64,000 nucleotides of DNA, taken from the NCBI GenBank assembly GCA_013398295.1, contig VZSF01006837.1:62001-126000 (forward strand), given 5' to 3'. Position 1 is the stretch's first letter. Every line of letters starts with the position of its first letter. This document shows positions 1-36,800 of the stretch, piece after piece. Under the pieces are notes generated by a model, which saw only the letters and a list, made by a program, of their open reading frames with translations, ran no database searches and was not told the origin of the DNA. The stretch comes from Chionis minor. Lineage: Eukaryota; Chordata; Aves; Charadriiformes; Chionididae. Both the position numbers and the translations under genes were made by a program.

Positions 1-253
1 CTGGAATGTTTATTTTCATTTTTCTCTTTAGACCACTGAGGTAAAGCTACATAATACAGTACTAAGTGAAACAAAAAATTAATAATTTTAATAGAAGTAT
101 GCCTAAATCTCCTGTCAAAAGAAAGTCATATAAATATATTACAGTTAAAAAAACTGTAGCAAATTAAGTAGTTTTCAGCTCATTAATTCATCAGTTGTCC
201 TAAAGTTTGTATATTCTAAGCTGCTTAAAAACTCTAGTACTGCAGACAGCAAT

Positions 254-259
254 TTTATT
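254..259 (-). promoter_or_regulatory. Candidate SHLD3 polyadenylation signal (AATAAA)
   Basis: AATAAA on the minus strand about 20 nt after the SHLD3 stop codon (279-281). A second copy lies at 9-14. Which one is used cannot be told from sequence. Confidence 0.4.
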
Positions 260-278
260 ATGAAAGTCTATCTTACAA

Positions 279-1025
279 TTATAAACTAAATATAATTCCA
301 AATCTATGCACAAGCAAATTCATTTTATCAGTAAGGCTTAGCTTTTCCCTGAGAATGTTTCTCACGTATTCACAGTATAATATATCACAGAAAATCCATA
401 TCTGTCCCACAGATCTTTGGATAGTAGCATTGCAAGATGGCAGTTCATTGTGCTTGATGAGTCTATTCAATTTTATCCAGACATCCTCCAAATTCTGATC
501 ATTACAAATAGACTGTTCAATTGTCCACTTTGCTCTATAAAATGCATGCAGTTTTAGCCTTTCCAAATTATTTTGCAGTTCTTGAGATAAAGGAAGAATC
601 TTTTCTTTAAGCTTAGGACTAGGAACAGAGACACTCCAAGACCTTTTCAATTTTTGTTTTCCATTAGGTGGTGGTTCTCCTTGATTGTCCAAGTCAACTG
701 GTTTGTGAACAGTCAGTGCTTGGCTTAAATGCCTACGTTTCACGTTAGACTGAAACTCAAGGAGACTTTTTGTGCAGTCATAACCAGAAGATCCTGTAAC
801 GTATTCTGAAGGTGTAGAAAGTTGCTTCAATTCTTCTGCTTCCTCACAAGAAATAACAGGTGGCTGCTTTTTCGGTTTGAGGGGAAGTCGGTATAAATCA
901 TTTGGAAACCAGGGTGTAAATCTTGGTAACTGACGAATGGGAAAGTCCTTCACTGCTGCTTCTGCAAATTTCTGTAGTTTTATTAGATCTTTCTCATGTG
1001 GTCGATAATACAAGACCACTTCCAT
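279..1025 (-). CDS. SHLD3: Shieldin complex subunit 3 (SHLD3), complete single coding exon
   Basis: Encodes 248 residues, against about 250 in human. In the family, SHLD3 links REV7 (MAD2L2) to SHLD2/SHLD1 and to 53BP1-RIF1 at double-strand breaks, limiting end resection in the nucleus. Visible here: the conserved N-terminal block around residues 35-59, with RFTPWFPND followed by LPLKPKKQPPVIS, which fits the proline-rich REV7-binding motif. The C-terminal half (about 125-248) is the conserved eIF4E-like region, with a WTIEQSICN segment, LPSCNATIQR and a terminus ending GIIFSL. The first ATG of the exon (1023-1025) aligns two codons inside the human start. The frame is open further upstream, so translation may begin earlier on a spliced transcript. 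Lies inside TRAPPC13 intron 1 on the same strand. Confidence 0.95.
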   Translation of the reverse strand: MEVVLYYRPHEKDLIKLQKFAEAAVKDFPIRQLPRFTPWFPNDLYRLPLKPKKQPPVISCEEAEELKQLSTPSEYVTGSSGYDCTKSLLEFQSNVKRRHLSQALTVHKPVDLDNQGEPPPNGKQKLKRSWSVSVPSPKLKEKILPLSQELQNNLERLKLHAFYRAKWTIEQSICNDQNLEDVWIKLNRLIKHNELPSCNATIQRSVGQIWIFCDILYCEYVRNILREKLSLTDKMNLLVHRFGIIFSL

Positions 1026-1135
1026 GCTTGTTACAGTAGGAATCCAGTTAGTCTTAAGTAAAGGAACAGTCTCTTGATTAGGATTCTCAAATCTAGACTG
1101 AAAGGTCTTATTTACAAGAATTTCCTTGCCCCGTG
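1026..1135 (-). other. SHLD3: SHLD3 exon segment upstream of the ATG, with 3' splice site
   Basis: A pyrimidine-rich tract ending TCTTTGCAG (acceptor AG at 1137-1136) starts an exon 110 nt before the SHLD3 ATG. There is no ATG in these 110 nt and no stop codon in the SHLD3 frame. Spliced to the TRAPPC13 exon 1 donor, the phase is preserved. It is therefore either 5' UTR or an N-terminal coding extension. Confidence 0.65.
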
Positions 1136-3202
1136 CTGCAAAGATCAGTGGAAAACAGGACCTAAAGCAGAAGTATTATAAAAAATAAGATACTACTGTA
1201 TTAAGAAAAACATTGCTAGGATATTTTACAAAAAAAAAAAAAGCAACATGTAGTAAAAATAAGCAAAATATGTATCAGAACACCCTACTTTATCCAGGCT
1301 GAACATCAGTGACTATATTCCCTCATTACCAGAGTAACTCCCGTATGCTGAACATTATCCGTATGCATGCAGTTTACTCAACACTGTCCCTCCCAAGAGT
1401 ATTTTGTTACTGCCACCATCTCATACTTGCCATCCATCTTGCGTTTATTCTTGCTATATTGTTGTGATGCATATTAAAAGACATAAAATTACTACTACCT
1501 ATTCTCTCAAATTTAACAGAGAAACCTATTATTTTAAAAACTGTTTTCCTCCTACACATCAACATTTTACTTCAGGGCATGTAAAGCAACTAGAAAAAGC
1601 ATGTGTCACAAACACCCTTCCTGAAACAGTACTGACTGATATAGCAGTTTTTAAAGTCACAGGTTGAAAGGGAAGTGCTTTAGGCAAGATAAAGTTGCCT
1701 GCTTCCATTTCATGGAATGCCGGGGTGGACGGTGGGGGGAGGGGAGAACTACAAACACTATGAAACCTAACTCGCACTCACTGGCTCTCCTCGTTTTTTC
1801 CCCCCCTAACAAGTTTGCAATCATTTCAGGTTCCCTGCCAGATATTAGCAATATAAAGTGATATTAAAATCAATAAAACCTAGGATAGCTTAATCTTTAC
1901 ATTGTCAAGACTTTGTTTAAAATAGTCGCAAAGAAACCCTGATACCTTTCTCACTTCTTTTGCAAAACTTACTGCCTGGACACTGCACCAAACTCAATAT
2001 AAGCCCAAGGATTAGATTGGTTTCTTAAAAAAGAAAATGATCATAGAACTTTCTGGTTTGAATTTATTACTATCAGAATACATTAGTAATGTCAGCTGAT
2101 GATGTTTCGTGTTCTCAGTTTTTTGCCTTTGTTTTGTGTGTGCACATGTACATACATGAAAAAGGGCTTGATGCTCTTTGAACTAGTTAACAGATTTTAC
2201 TGTGACATGCAGAGCCCATAAAAAACTTGCTCCAGGAGTGCTATAAAACCAGTAAATGGGCAGAAGATGAGCTCTGAAATAATCTACACACCTGCACTAC
2301 TTTATCCATCTGAGCTGCCTCACTAACTTAGCATGCTTTCAGAATGGAGCTTTTAATCAAGTATTTATTACTCCTACTTAACGAACAACATTTACTTCCT
2401 AAATAAACACAGTTAGAAAAAAATAAACATTATGTCTGCTGACTGAAATATGGCAAAAGTAGATTCAGGCTTTTCAGTATTTCAGGTGCTGACTTACTGG
2501 TACCCAACTGCCAGGAGAAATAATCAAATTCTTTACAGGGCTTTCTCGATTTCTGTATTAATTCCGCAAGGTACGCGAGAGAAATACACAATTTACTTTC
2601 CATATTTGTGATTTCCGAACCAATGATGCATGTCCAGTAGCTGTGCATTATGCACGAGATTAAAGGGGCAAAAACCATCAAAAGGGGTGTGTGTGTGTAA
2701 AAATAAACAAGCAAAAGAGACAGCAGAGAACTGGAAAGGAAACTTAAAAAAAAAAAAAAGTTTTTTTCTTGTAACTGCTGAAAGCCTTGTGCAAAATGCT
2801 AACACATCCAGCCGCCCCAGCGGCCCCACCGAGCAGGGCGCAGGGCGCTCCATTGCCCGCAGCCTTCTCGTTCCCCGGCCGCCCCCCGCCCTCCGCTCCT
2901 GACGGGTCGCTCCCCGCTCCACCTTCTTCCACGGCGGAGGGAAGACACTCCGGAACAGACACGGGATTTCACCACCCCTTCGCAACCCGCGGCCCGCGCC
3001 GCCCGGCCTCTACAGCCACCTGCCGCGGCCTCCGGCCCGGCCGCCTCGCCTGGCCTCGCCTCTCCGCCCGGCCCGGCCCGGCCCGGCCCGCCGCGCCCCT
3101 CAGGGCCGGCACCAGCGCAGGGAGCGGGGCCGGCAGAGGCAGCGGCATGAGCGAGCGGCCTGGGAGGCCGGGCCAGGCACCAGCAGACCGCGCCGTCGGT
3201 AC
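1136..3202 (-). other. TRAPPC13 intron 1 / SHLD3 upstream intron
   Basis: Non-coding apart from the SHLD3 exon that follows it. AT-rich over most of its length, becoming CpG-rich above 2780. Contains a short (GT)n run near 2684-2697 and an A-rich run near 2746-2758. No gene seen in it. Confidence 0.6.
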
Positions 3203-3248
3203 CTTTCAGAGCCAGCAAGTGCTCCTGCTTGGGCTGGTTGACGTCCAT
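3203..3248 (-). CDS. TRAPPC13: TRAPPC13 coding exon 1 (5' end of gene only)
   Basis: ATG at 3246-3248 encodes MDVNQPKQEHLLALK, which is the conserved N-terminus of TRAPPC13, a subunit of the TRAPPII/III trafficking complexes. The exon ends after the first base of the next codon, followed by a GT donor at 3202-3201 (AAAG/GTACCG), the same phase-1 junction that family members require before a Val codon. All further exons lie left of base 1, so this window holds only 46 coding bases. Transcribed away from TRIM23 out of the same CpG island; the two start codons are 422 bp apart. Confidence 0.88.
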
Positions 3249-3430
3249 GGCGCCAGCCTTCACCCCTGCGGCAGAGCAGACGGGCCAAAGCGCTGCCGGC
3301 GGCGGAAAATGGCTCGGCCCGGAGAGACGGGACGAGCCGGGGCCTAAAGCCCGGGCGCGGCCAATACCGCCCAGCGCGGAAACAGCTGTCCCAAGCTGCA
3401 CCTCGTCACCGTCACGGCGGGGCGGGCGCA

Positions 3431-3448
3431 ACTACAGCCCCCAGCAGG
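3431..3448 (+). promoter_or_regulatory. ZNF143/THAP11-type (SBS) motif, copy 1
   Basis: ACTACAGCCCCCAGCAGG matches the consensus form ACTACAnnTCCCAGCATGC with few differences. Sits mid-way between the two divergent start codons. Confidence 0.55.
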
Positions 3449-3466
3449 CCCTGCCGCCGCCGCTCT

Positions 3467-3485
3467 GCACGCCGGGAGCTGTAGT
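3467..3485 (-). promoter_or_regulatory. ZNF143/THAP11-type (SBS) motif, copy 2, inverted
   Basis: Minus strand reads ACTACAGCTCCCGGCGTGC, a near-consensus SBS motif. It faces copy 1 at 18 bp spacing, giving an inverted pair inside the bidirectional promoter. Confidence 0.6.
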
Positions 3486-3574
3486 CCTCCAGGAGCCGGG
3501 GCCGCCGCGCCGCACGGCGGCAGCCAGGCGCGTCCGCCGGCAGTCAGAGGAGGCGGGCAGGGGCCGGCGGGACG

Positions 3575-3584
3575 GCGCGTGCGC
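3575..3584 (+). promoter_or_regulatory. NRF1-like site
   Basis: GCGCGTGCGC, one base from the palindromic NRF1 core GCGCATGCGC, about 90 bp upstream of the TRIM23 ATG. Confidence 0.4.
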
Positions 3585-3670
3585 GTAGCGGGGCGGTGCC
3601 TCGGGGGAGGGGGCGGTGTCGGCTGCGGGATCCTTCCTGCCGGTGGCCGCGCTGCTCCGCCCTGCCCAAG

Positions 3671-29625
<25,955 letters not shown>

Positions 29626-32600
29626 CTTTACAGCAGCTGCAATTTAAGGTTATAGTTTACTGTTGTGTTTTGTTTGCACGGTGTAGGATGTTGTAGCCAG
29701 ATCTGCTGTCTGAAGAGGGGACTTTATTTAACTTGGTGGATACAGAAAAATATAAGCCTTTATCCTAGTTTGGATAATTGGTTCAGTAAACTTGTGCAGT
29801 TATAGTGTTTTTGAAGTTTGATACGTTTATAAGTAATGGGATGGGCTAGTTACAAGAGTGTCTTGAAATTCTTTTTGGATAAATTAGATTGTTACAATTT
29901 AAAATTCTTCTCTGATAAAAAAAATATATTGGAATTCATCTAATAATTATAAAAAGGTTACAGTAGTTCATTGGTGCCAGAAGAAGTTTGAGTGGTTTAG
30001 AAATACTTTCCCAGGAAACTATTCCAAAATCCATCTCAAGTTATTAGAATAGCCAGCTCTGTCTATCAGCCAGAGATAAATGGTTCTGCTCTTTAATATC
30101 TAAAGAATGCATTCCTCTAAAGATGGCATTGAAAATTACTTACAAATACACCACAAAATGTTTCTCCCATTATTTGTTAGCTTCCATGTTTGGTACCAGA
30201 AGGCAGTGTTAACGGGGGGAAAAAAACCTGAGAATGGGGACCAGTGTTGCAGGACTGGGAGGCTGTGGCACTGTTTAACTAGTCGTTTTCTAGTTGGGGA
30301 GGAGAGGTTGGTTTTTTTGTTAATTGTACACGTGCTAAATTATTTATGGATAGACTGTAGTGATAGTGAGGTGAAAGTGTTTCATGCATGCTTGAGGACA
30401 TAATCTACCTTTAGAGATTAAGTTTATTCCTCAAGAAGTCAATGAAGTTTAAAAAAACCCCCAAGCTTCTTAAAGAAGTAGTGTGATGTAATGTCAATTC
30501 AGCTATATACTTTTATGTAGAAGTCATGCTTCCAGATTAAGGTAGTGGCCTTAAAATATTAAATAACACAATGTAAAAGCAGTGTACGCTAATTATAACT
30601 GTTACTTAGAAGAGCGGGTGGTAAAATGCAATATAAACCTTCCACAATTAGATTTTCAATTCTTACTCTATCTTCTACATGGAACTGTCACTAATGCCTC
30701 TATTTTCAAAGATTACTCATTCACACACCCATGAAATACGGGTGTAGCGCTGATTAAATTTAGAGAAGGTTGCAATGACTTAGTGATGTCTCTTTTTCTG
30801 CTGCACATGCAGCTCTGCCCACAATTTAATCTGTCTGGCACGCGCACCAGAATCTTCTGTCCTCCCCTTTAAGTGCACAGCCGTTGCCAGTTGAAGCAGC
30901 CATGCCCTGAACCTCTTCCTGTCAGTGGAGGAGCAACAAAGAGCATGGCCAATAGATGACAACTGCGTATCACCACTTTTCTTACTGGAGTAGAGGTGAA
31001 TTGGGAGAACCAGAGAGTGGAAGTGAGCAGTTGTTTCACAGATGGGTAGGTATTTTGTCGCATGGAAAAGTGTGTTCACCTGTGAAACTCTGAACCTCAC
31101 CTGGCAAAGAAAACGTATCCCATTATCTGTGGCTGGGGCTTTTATTGTAGTATTACCAATTTTATGTTTTCCCACTGCATACCTTACATAAAGTCAAGAG
31201 CATATAAACAAATAATTTAGTACATTTGCACTTTTCTTCAAGAGGAAGCAGTTAACTGTTGCCTCATAATGACTTACTTGTAGTTTTCTCTTGTTCCTTA
31301 AATTTTATGTAAATGGTGTTAAATGCTGCTTCAGTTTCAGCAAGTCTAATGACTTGAATAGTAGCTGAGAGAACACTAAGCTTTACAGTAGCTAAATGTT
31401 TGTGAAATCGGCTTTAATGCCTACCTATGTGCGTAGGCATCGAGAAGGGGTATTTACTTTTTCTTACGACAGACTGATAAATTTGGAAATAGTTTACAAC
31501 AGAGCAAAGGGTGTCTTCTTGCACCTACCGACTAAAAATTGTTCATCTTTCCCAGCCTGTAACTTCTTGCACACTAGACTAGTTGGCTGCTCTGACCTGA
31601 GCATCTGCTTAGCCTGTACTACAGTGCAGTCCCAGAGCTAGTTAGGGCTTACTGTCCTGTCACAGATCTTTTAAAAATATGAACAAGTTCTGCTAAGCAT
31701 GGTAGCTATCTTTTCCTGGAATATTTTTACTAGAGAAGACATGTACTCTTTAGCAAAAGCCTAATTCTTTAATTTTATTTTAGGTGGCTTATGCTTCAGT
31801 TACATATGCCTCTCAGTATAGTTCTACTTTCAACTGTTCAAAGTGACCAGCTTGGATTTTTTGTAATAGTACATTTGAGGACAGAGGAAAAATTCCCACT
31901 CGTGTATTTTTGAGTACAAAAGATTGCTTGTGACATGTGGAATGCTACCATAAGTGTTTTTAAATGGAATTTATTTAAGATGACTTGAAGTAACTGTGAA
32001 AGTGTTGCATTCGTCTGTGAACTCTTCAGTGTAAACAGGTACACTAAGAGGTTTATTTGTATTATAAATTAATACTACATATAAACTGCTTTAGTTATAA
32101 ATTAATTGTGTTTCGTCGGTTTGACTGAACTTTGGTTTTTAGTGTACTGACTTATGCAATATGTAACTGGAGTAATTCCTCAACTAGAACTCACTCAAGT
32201 GTTACTATGAAAATTATTTAAAAAGGCTGAATAACTTTTCATAAGATTTTGACTTAATTGTGAAATTGAGTAAATACAACCTCCAGTGACTGTGGTGTGG
32301 CTTTCTTTAAAGAATCTCAGTTCAAAAATAGTACGTCTAGGCTAACTGAAGAATAATGTTTTATCACTTGATATGGTCTTACTGTATGCTACCTTCAAAT
32401 TTATTGTGGACTAGGCGGTACCTGGGGGTTTTGTTCTGAGATAGTCTTTATTCTTAGCTGTTGGAGTAGGTGTGGATGTTACGTAAATCTTTCTTGAAAG
32501 AAAGGGCTCTCTTAGTGGAAACAATTTGTGAGCTGCTGCAAATTGAGTTGCCCAGAAAATTAATTCTTTTCAATAAAAGCATCTAAAACTTTGAATTTTA

Positions 32601-33733
32601 ATAAACCTGCTTTTTTAGTTTTTTGTTAAGGTCATCTCAGACTAGAGGTGTGCTACATTTAACTTTCTGTAGAATTTTTCTTACTGATCCTTAAAGGTAT
32701 CGCTTTATCTCACTGAAGAGAATTGTCTTGATGGTAGCAGCTTCTGAGGGACTGCATTTGATTAGCATGCATCACATCTCATTTAATGAATAAAATTACC
32801 AGAACTGTAAACTCCTGAGTCATCTAGGAGGGCAGTGGTGTTATGTGAACGTAAACAGTCAAAGTTAATGTTACCTTATTTAGAGTAGACTTAACTGTCC
32901 AACATAGTAACAAGACCTTATTTAGCCACAGTTTCATGCCAGCTTGAGAAGTTGTGTGAGCTTTCAGAGTACTGCATCAGAAACACCTGACTTGAACATT
33001 GTCGAGATGATTGCCATAACTTAGTTTAAGTATGACAGTAGAAGTAGTAATTTTTGTAGGACTCTTTCTGCTTTCATTTTTACCCAGAGGACCTAAGCTA
33101 AAATAATGACAAAGTAAACATAGGAAGAGAAGAATATCAGTGGCAGTGCCAAACAAATGGCACAGGTCTTTATAGACCAGCATTCCAAGAGCTGATCATT
33201 GTTCCTGGACAAAGATGGTATATACACAACCATTTTTAAAGGACAGAGGTAGATTACATACCTTGTACCATCAAGCATTATCGTAATTTAATGTAATTTT
33301 TTATGCTTGTAGATATTATTGGAGAGTTCACTCATCTGACCTTTTCCTCTGTCAAAGATTTCAGTACTGTGAAGTGGATTAATTAGATATGAAAGATGCA
33401 AATAAACACAAAGTTACAAACAGTACCCTGATTCTGTATTTTAAACACTCTCATGAGACATGGTATCTTCAGTTTTACATAGATGAGATGCAAGAAAAAC
33501 AGTAGACTTTGAAAGAAACGTGCAGATGTTTTTTACTTTAAAATACAAAGTTACCAGAAATACAGATTTGGGGCACTTCAGGTATATTAAAAATAGTAGA
33601 AGTGGTGATTGCTCTGTCCTGGCACTTCTTCTATCTAGGAATTATCAAAAATGTTTCTGTTCTTTCTAGGTCCCTTTTTGGGCCCCACCACGCCGAGCTT
33701 TTTCTGCTTAAGCCGAAACTTCCAATTCCTAGC
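29626..33733. other. Convergent 3' region between TRIM23 and PPWD1
   Basis: Holds the TRIM23 3' UTR (plus) and PPWD1 3' UTR (minus); their limits are not certain. Candidate TRIM23 poly(A) signals AATAAA lie at 32572-32577, 32600-32605 and 32789-32794. A weak PPWD1 candidate (ATTAAA on minus) is at 33287-33292. The transcripts may overlap tail-to-tail. No other gene seen. Confidence 0.5.
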
Positions 33734-33877
33734 TTACTTCACTGTGATATTAATGATGCTGATATCCTCATAGGGTTTGTCGGTTTTGGGATTGACTTTC
33801 ACATTTGAGATTCTTTGAACGACTTCCATTCCTTTAGTCACCCGTCCAAACACACTGTGCTTGTTGTCTAGCCACGG
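33734..33877 (-). CDS. PPWD1: PPWD1 exon 11 and stop
   Basis: [20 protein letters not shown] to the C-terminus ending IINITVK, TAA at 33734-33736. Acceptor CAAACAG. Found by homology. Confidence 0.94.
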   Translation of the reverse strand, partial: PWLDNKHSVFGRVTKGMEVVQRISNVKVNPKTDKPYEDISIINITVK

Positions 33878-36800
33878 CTGTTTGAGGACAGGAGAAAGAA
33901 GAAAAAGCGTATTAAAATAGAAAGCAGCATGCAGGTTAGGTACAAAACCAAAAAGAGGTTGACCTAGAATAACTGAACATGAATATGTTTTACAGGTTCA
34001 GACTAACACCATGTAAATATTACAATGTAAGCAGATATTACAGTGTAGCTAATACATATTTATATGTATTAAAACTCACTCTTTCAATTGTTTTCTTAAA
34101 GTACTACAGTGGTGAAGTTCCAGCAATGCTTTAGCATTTTGTAGTTTATTTTAAAGGGTATTCTCAGTTCACAGAAATGCTGTGTTTCAGTCTCTATTTC
34201 AACGTATTGTCACAGCTGAATTGTAAGTACCAGATCAGAATACAACTTAAGTCATATTCGTATAGTATGCCCAATTAGCAATCTGAATGTGGGCACTGAT
34301 ATAACTTAGTAAGCTTCAAAATTATGGTAGATAGGTGCTTTTTAAAAAAAGACACACGATTTTGAAGATAAGTGCTATACAAATGCAGTTTCTGTAAATG
34401 TTACCTTTTAAGGATTTGTTTAGTATCTGTTATATTCACATAGCAATTTCTGCTTTTGGCTCTGAAATTTTACACAGATCAAAGGAAATCTTCAAACCTG
34501 AATATTGTGTAGCTATAATTAGGCAATATTAAGGAGTCATCCTGGCACCATATCCAAAAACTTCTAAGCAATAGCTAGATTTACATCAAGTTTAAATCAG
34601 TATATTAATACAGAATACTCCAGTAATAAACTATTGCAAACACATATGATTTACTAAGAATGATAACACCCTTATTCCAATTAAAGGCAAAGGGCTTCTT
34701 CATCATAAATCTTGACAGAAATACTTTTCTGTTTCTCAAAGGACTGTCTCAGTGAAGCCTTCACAGTATATGCTGTTGTGCACCATTTATTTGCAAAAAT
34801 AACAAAGAGATTATTTAGGTAGTACTGCATTCCTTTTTCCATGAGAAAAAAAATAACATTTTTACTGTCTAGTTAATATCTCAGGCCTTAAATTGAACTT
34901 TATTACTTACGGTTGGCACTACTGTTATAAAAAACTGGGATCCGTTGGTATTTGGTCCTGCATTTGCCATGCTGAGCGTGTATGGTCTGTCATGTCGTAA
35001 AGTTGAATGAAACTCATCTTCAAATTCTCCTCCCCAAATACTTTCACCTCCCATTCCTGTACCAGTTGGGTCACCAGTCTGAATCATGAAGCCCTGCAGA
35101 GAAATTAAATGTTTCACTACATCATCACATAGAATAAATAAGCAAAAATGTCTTATGCCAGGTGATATTTTTCCAAACTTTTCAAGAAAATGTGTTAAAC
35201 TGCTGTTGATAAGGGACAAAGCATTCATTAAGTGCTAATCAAGTACTTGTGACAAAACAAGCCTAGTCGCTGTTCCTGCTAGCGAAGGATGAGAAACCTG
35301 ACCATCTGTATCTTCTGCATCAGCCTGATTCTGGTGCAACAGAAATAAGCAGCCTTAGAAGAAACACCTTCTGACATGAAACAAAGTCTTTATTCAAGCA
35401 GGACTGCTGAATTAATCTGTGTCTCAATTTCCAGATTTCTTCTACCGTGTCAGGTGCAGAACAACTACTGAACAAGTGCAGTAAGTGATAAAGCTGTTTA
35501 GAACCTCAGAGGTGTTCAGATTTTACAGAAAACTCTGAAGTCATTCCAGAAATCCTTTGTACAAAACTGAAAGGAGGACTTAACAGAGAGGACTGACCTC
35601 AAACGTACATTATCTAAACCAACAAAAAATTAGCTTTTTACAATTACCTTGATAATACGGTGAAATATGTGTCCGTTGTAATAACCATTTCTGCTGTGCA
35701 CACAGAAGTTTTCCACTGTTTTGGGGCACCTAAAATCGTGTAACAGAAAACACAGACTACAATAAATATTTAATTCTGTGGTGGCAAGGCCACAAAGACT
35801 TCAGCTGAGACTAAGATCTTGTTGTACTGAGCAGTGTTTCAGCACACTCTAGAGAGGGCTTTCATCAAATGAGGAAAAAAAACCAAATCCCCCACCTCCT
35901 CAAACCCAGAGCTGGAAGCAAAAAATAACCAAACTGGAGTATGAAGTCGCATGGTTACACAGGAAGGCAGCAGCAATGTTGCTGACAGAGGGATATTATC
36001 AGCCATCGCTGAGCCGTGCTTACACAGCGCAGCATCCAGCACTTTTCTACTCCCACCGCCCCGCCAGTGAGTAGGCTGGGGGTGCACAAGAAGCTGGGAG
36101 GAGACACAGCAGGACAATTGGCTCAAGCTGACCAAAGGGATATTCTGAACTATATGGCATTGTGCTCAGCAATAAAAGCTGGGGGAAGAAGCACCGGGGG
36201 GATGTTCGGAGTCACAGCATTTGCCTTCCCAAGTAACTGTTTACCAGGATGGAGCCCCGATTTCCTGGAGATGGCTGAGCACCTGCCTGCCAGGGGCAGG
36301 CGCTGAACGAATGCCTTGTTTTCCGTTGCTTGCATGCACGGCTTTTGCTTTACTTATTACGCTGTCTTTATCTCAACCCACAGGTTTTCTTACTTTTACT
36401 TTTCTGAGTCTCTCCTCCATCCCACTAGGGGGGAATGTGAGCAAGCAGCTGTGTGGGGCTTAGTTACCAGCTGGGGTTAAACCATGACAGTCAAGAAGTA
36501 AATCTGTTCTTCAAAGCCTAGTTCAAGGCATCACTGAACAGATGTTCCTTCCCCAGCTTTCTACTTTTACATAGTTTATTTACAGAATCAGTTAAGGAGT
36601 GTATGCTCCATAAGCACAAAGTTGTTAATTCTTTTACCTCTCTAATTCTATTAGGCTATATCTAGGTAAGGTGTCCAGTGTTGCATACAAGAAGTAAAAT
36701 CTAAAAGACCAATGTTTTAATATTATAGAACTTGCAGTCAGCAGAGGCAGTTCTCCTCTTCTAAAACTACTCACAAACATTGTTCAGAAGCAGGTGGAAT

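Noticed and set aside
36016..36463. 80-96 codon plus-strand frames at 36 kb
   Set aside because: Antisense shadows of the minus-oriented LTR 35965-36489.
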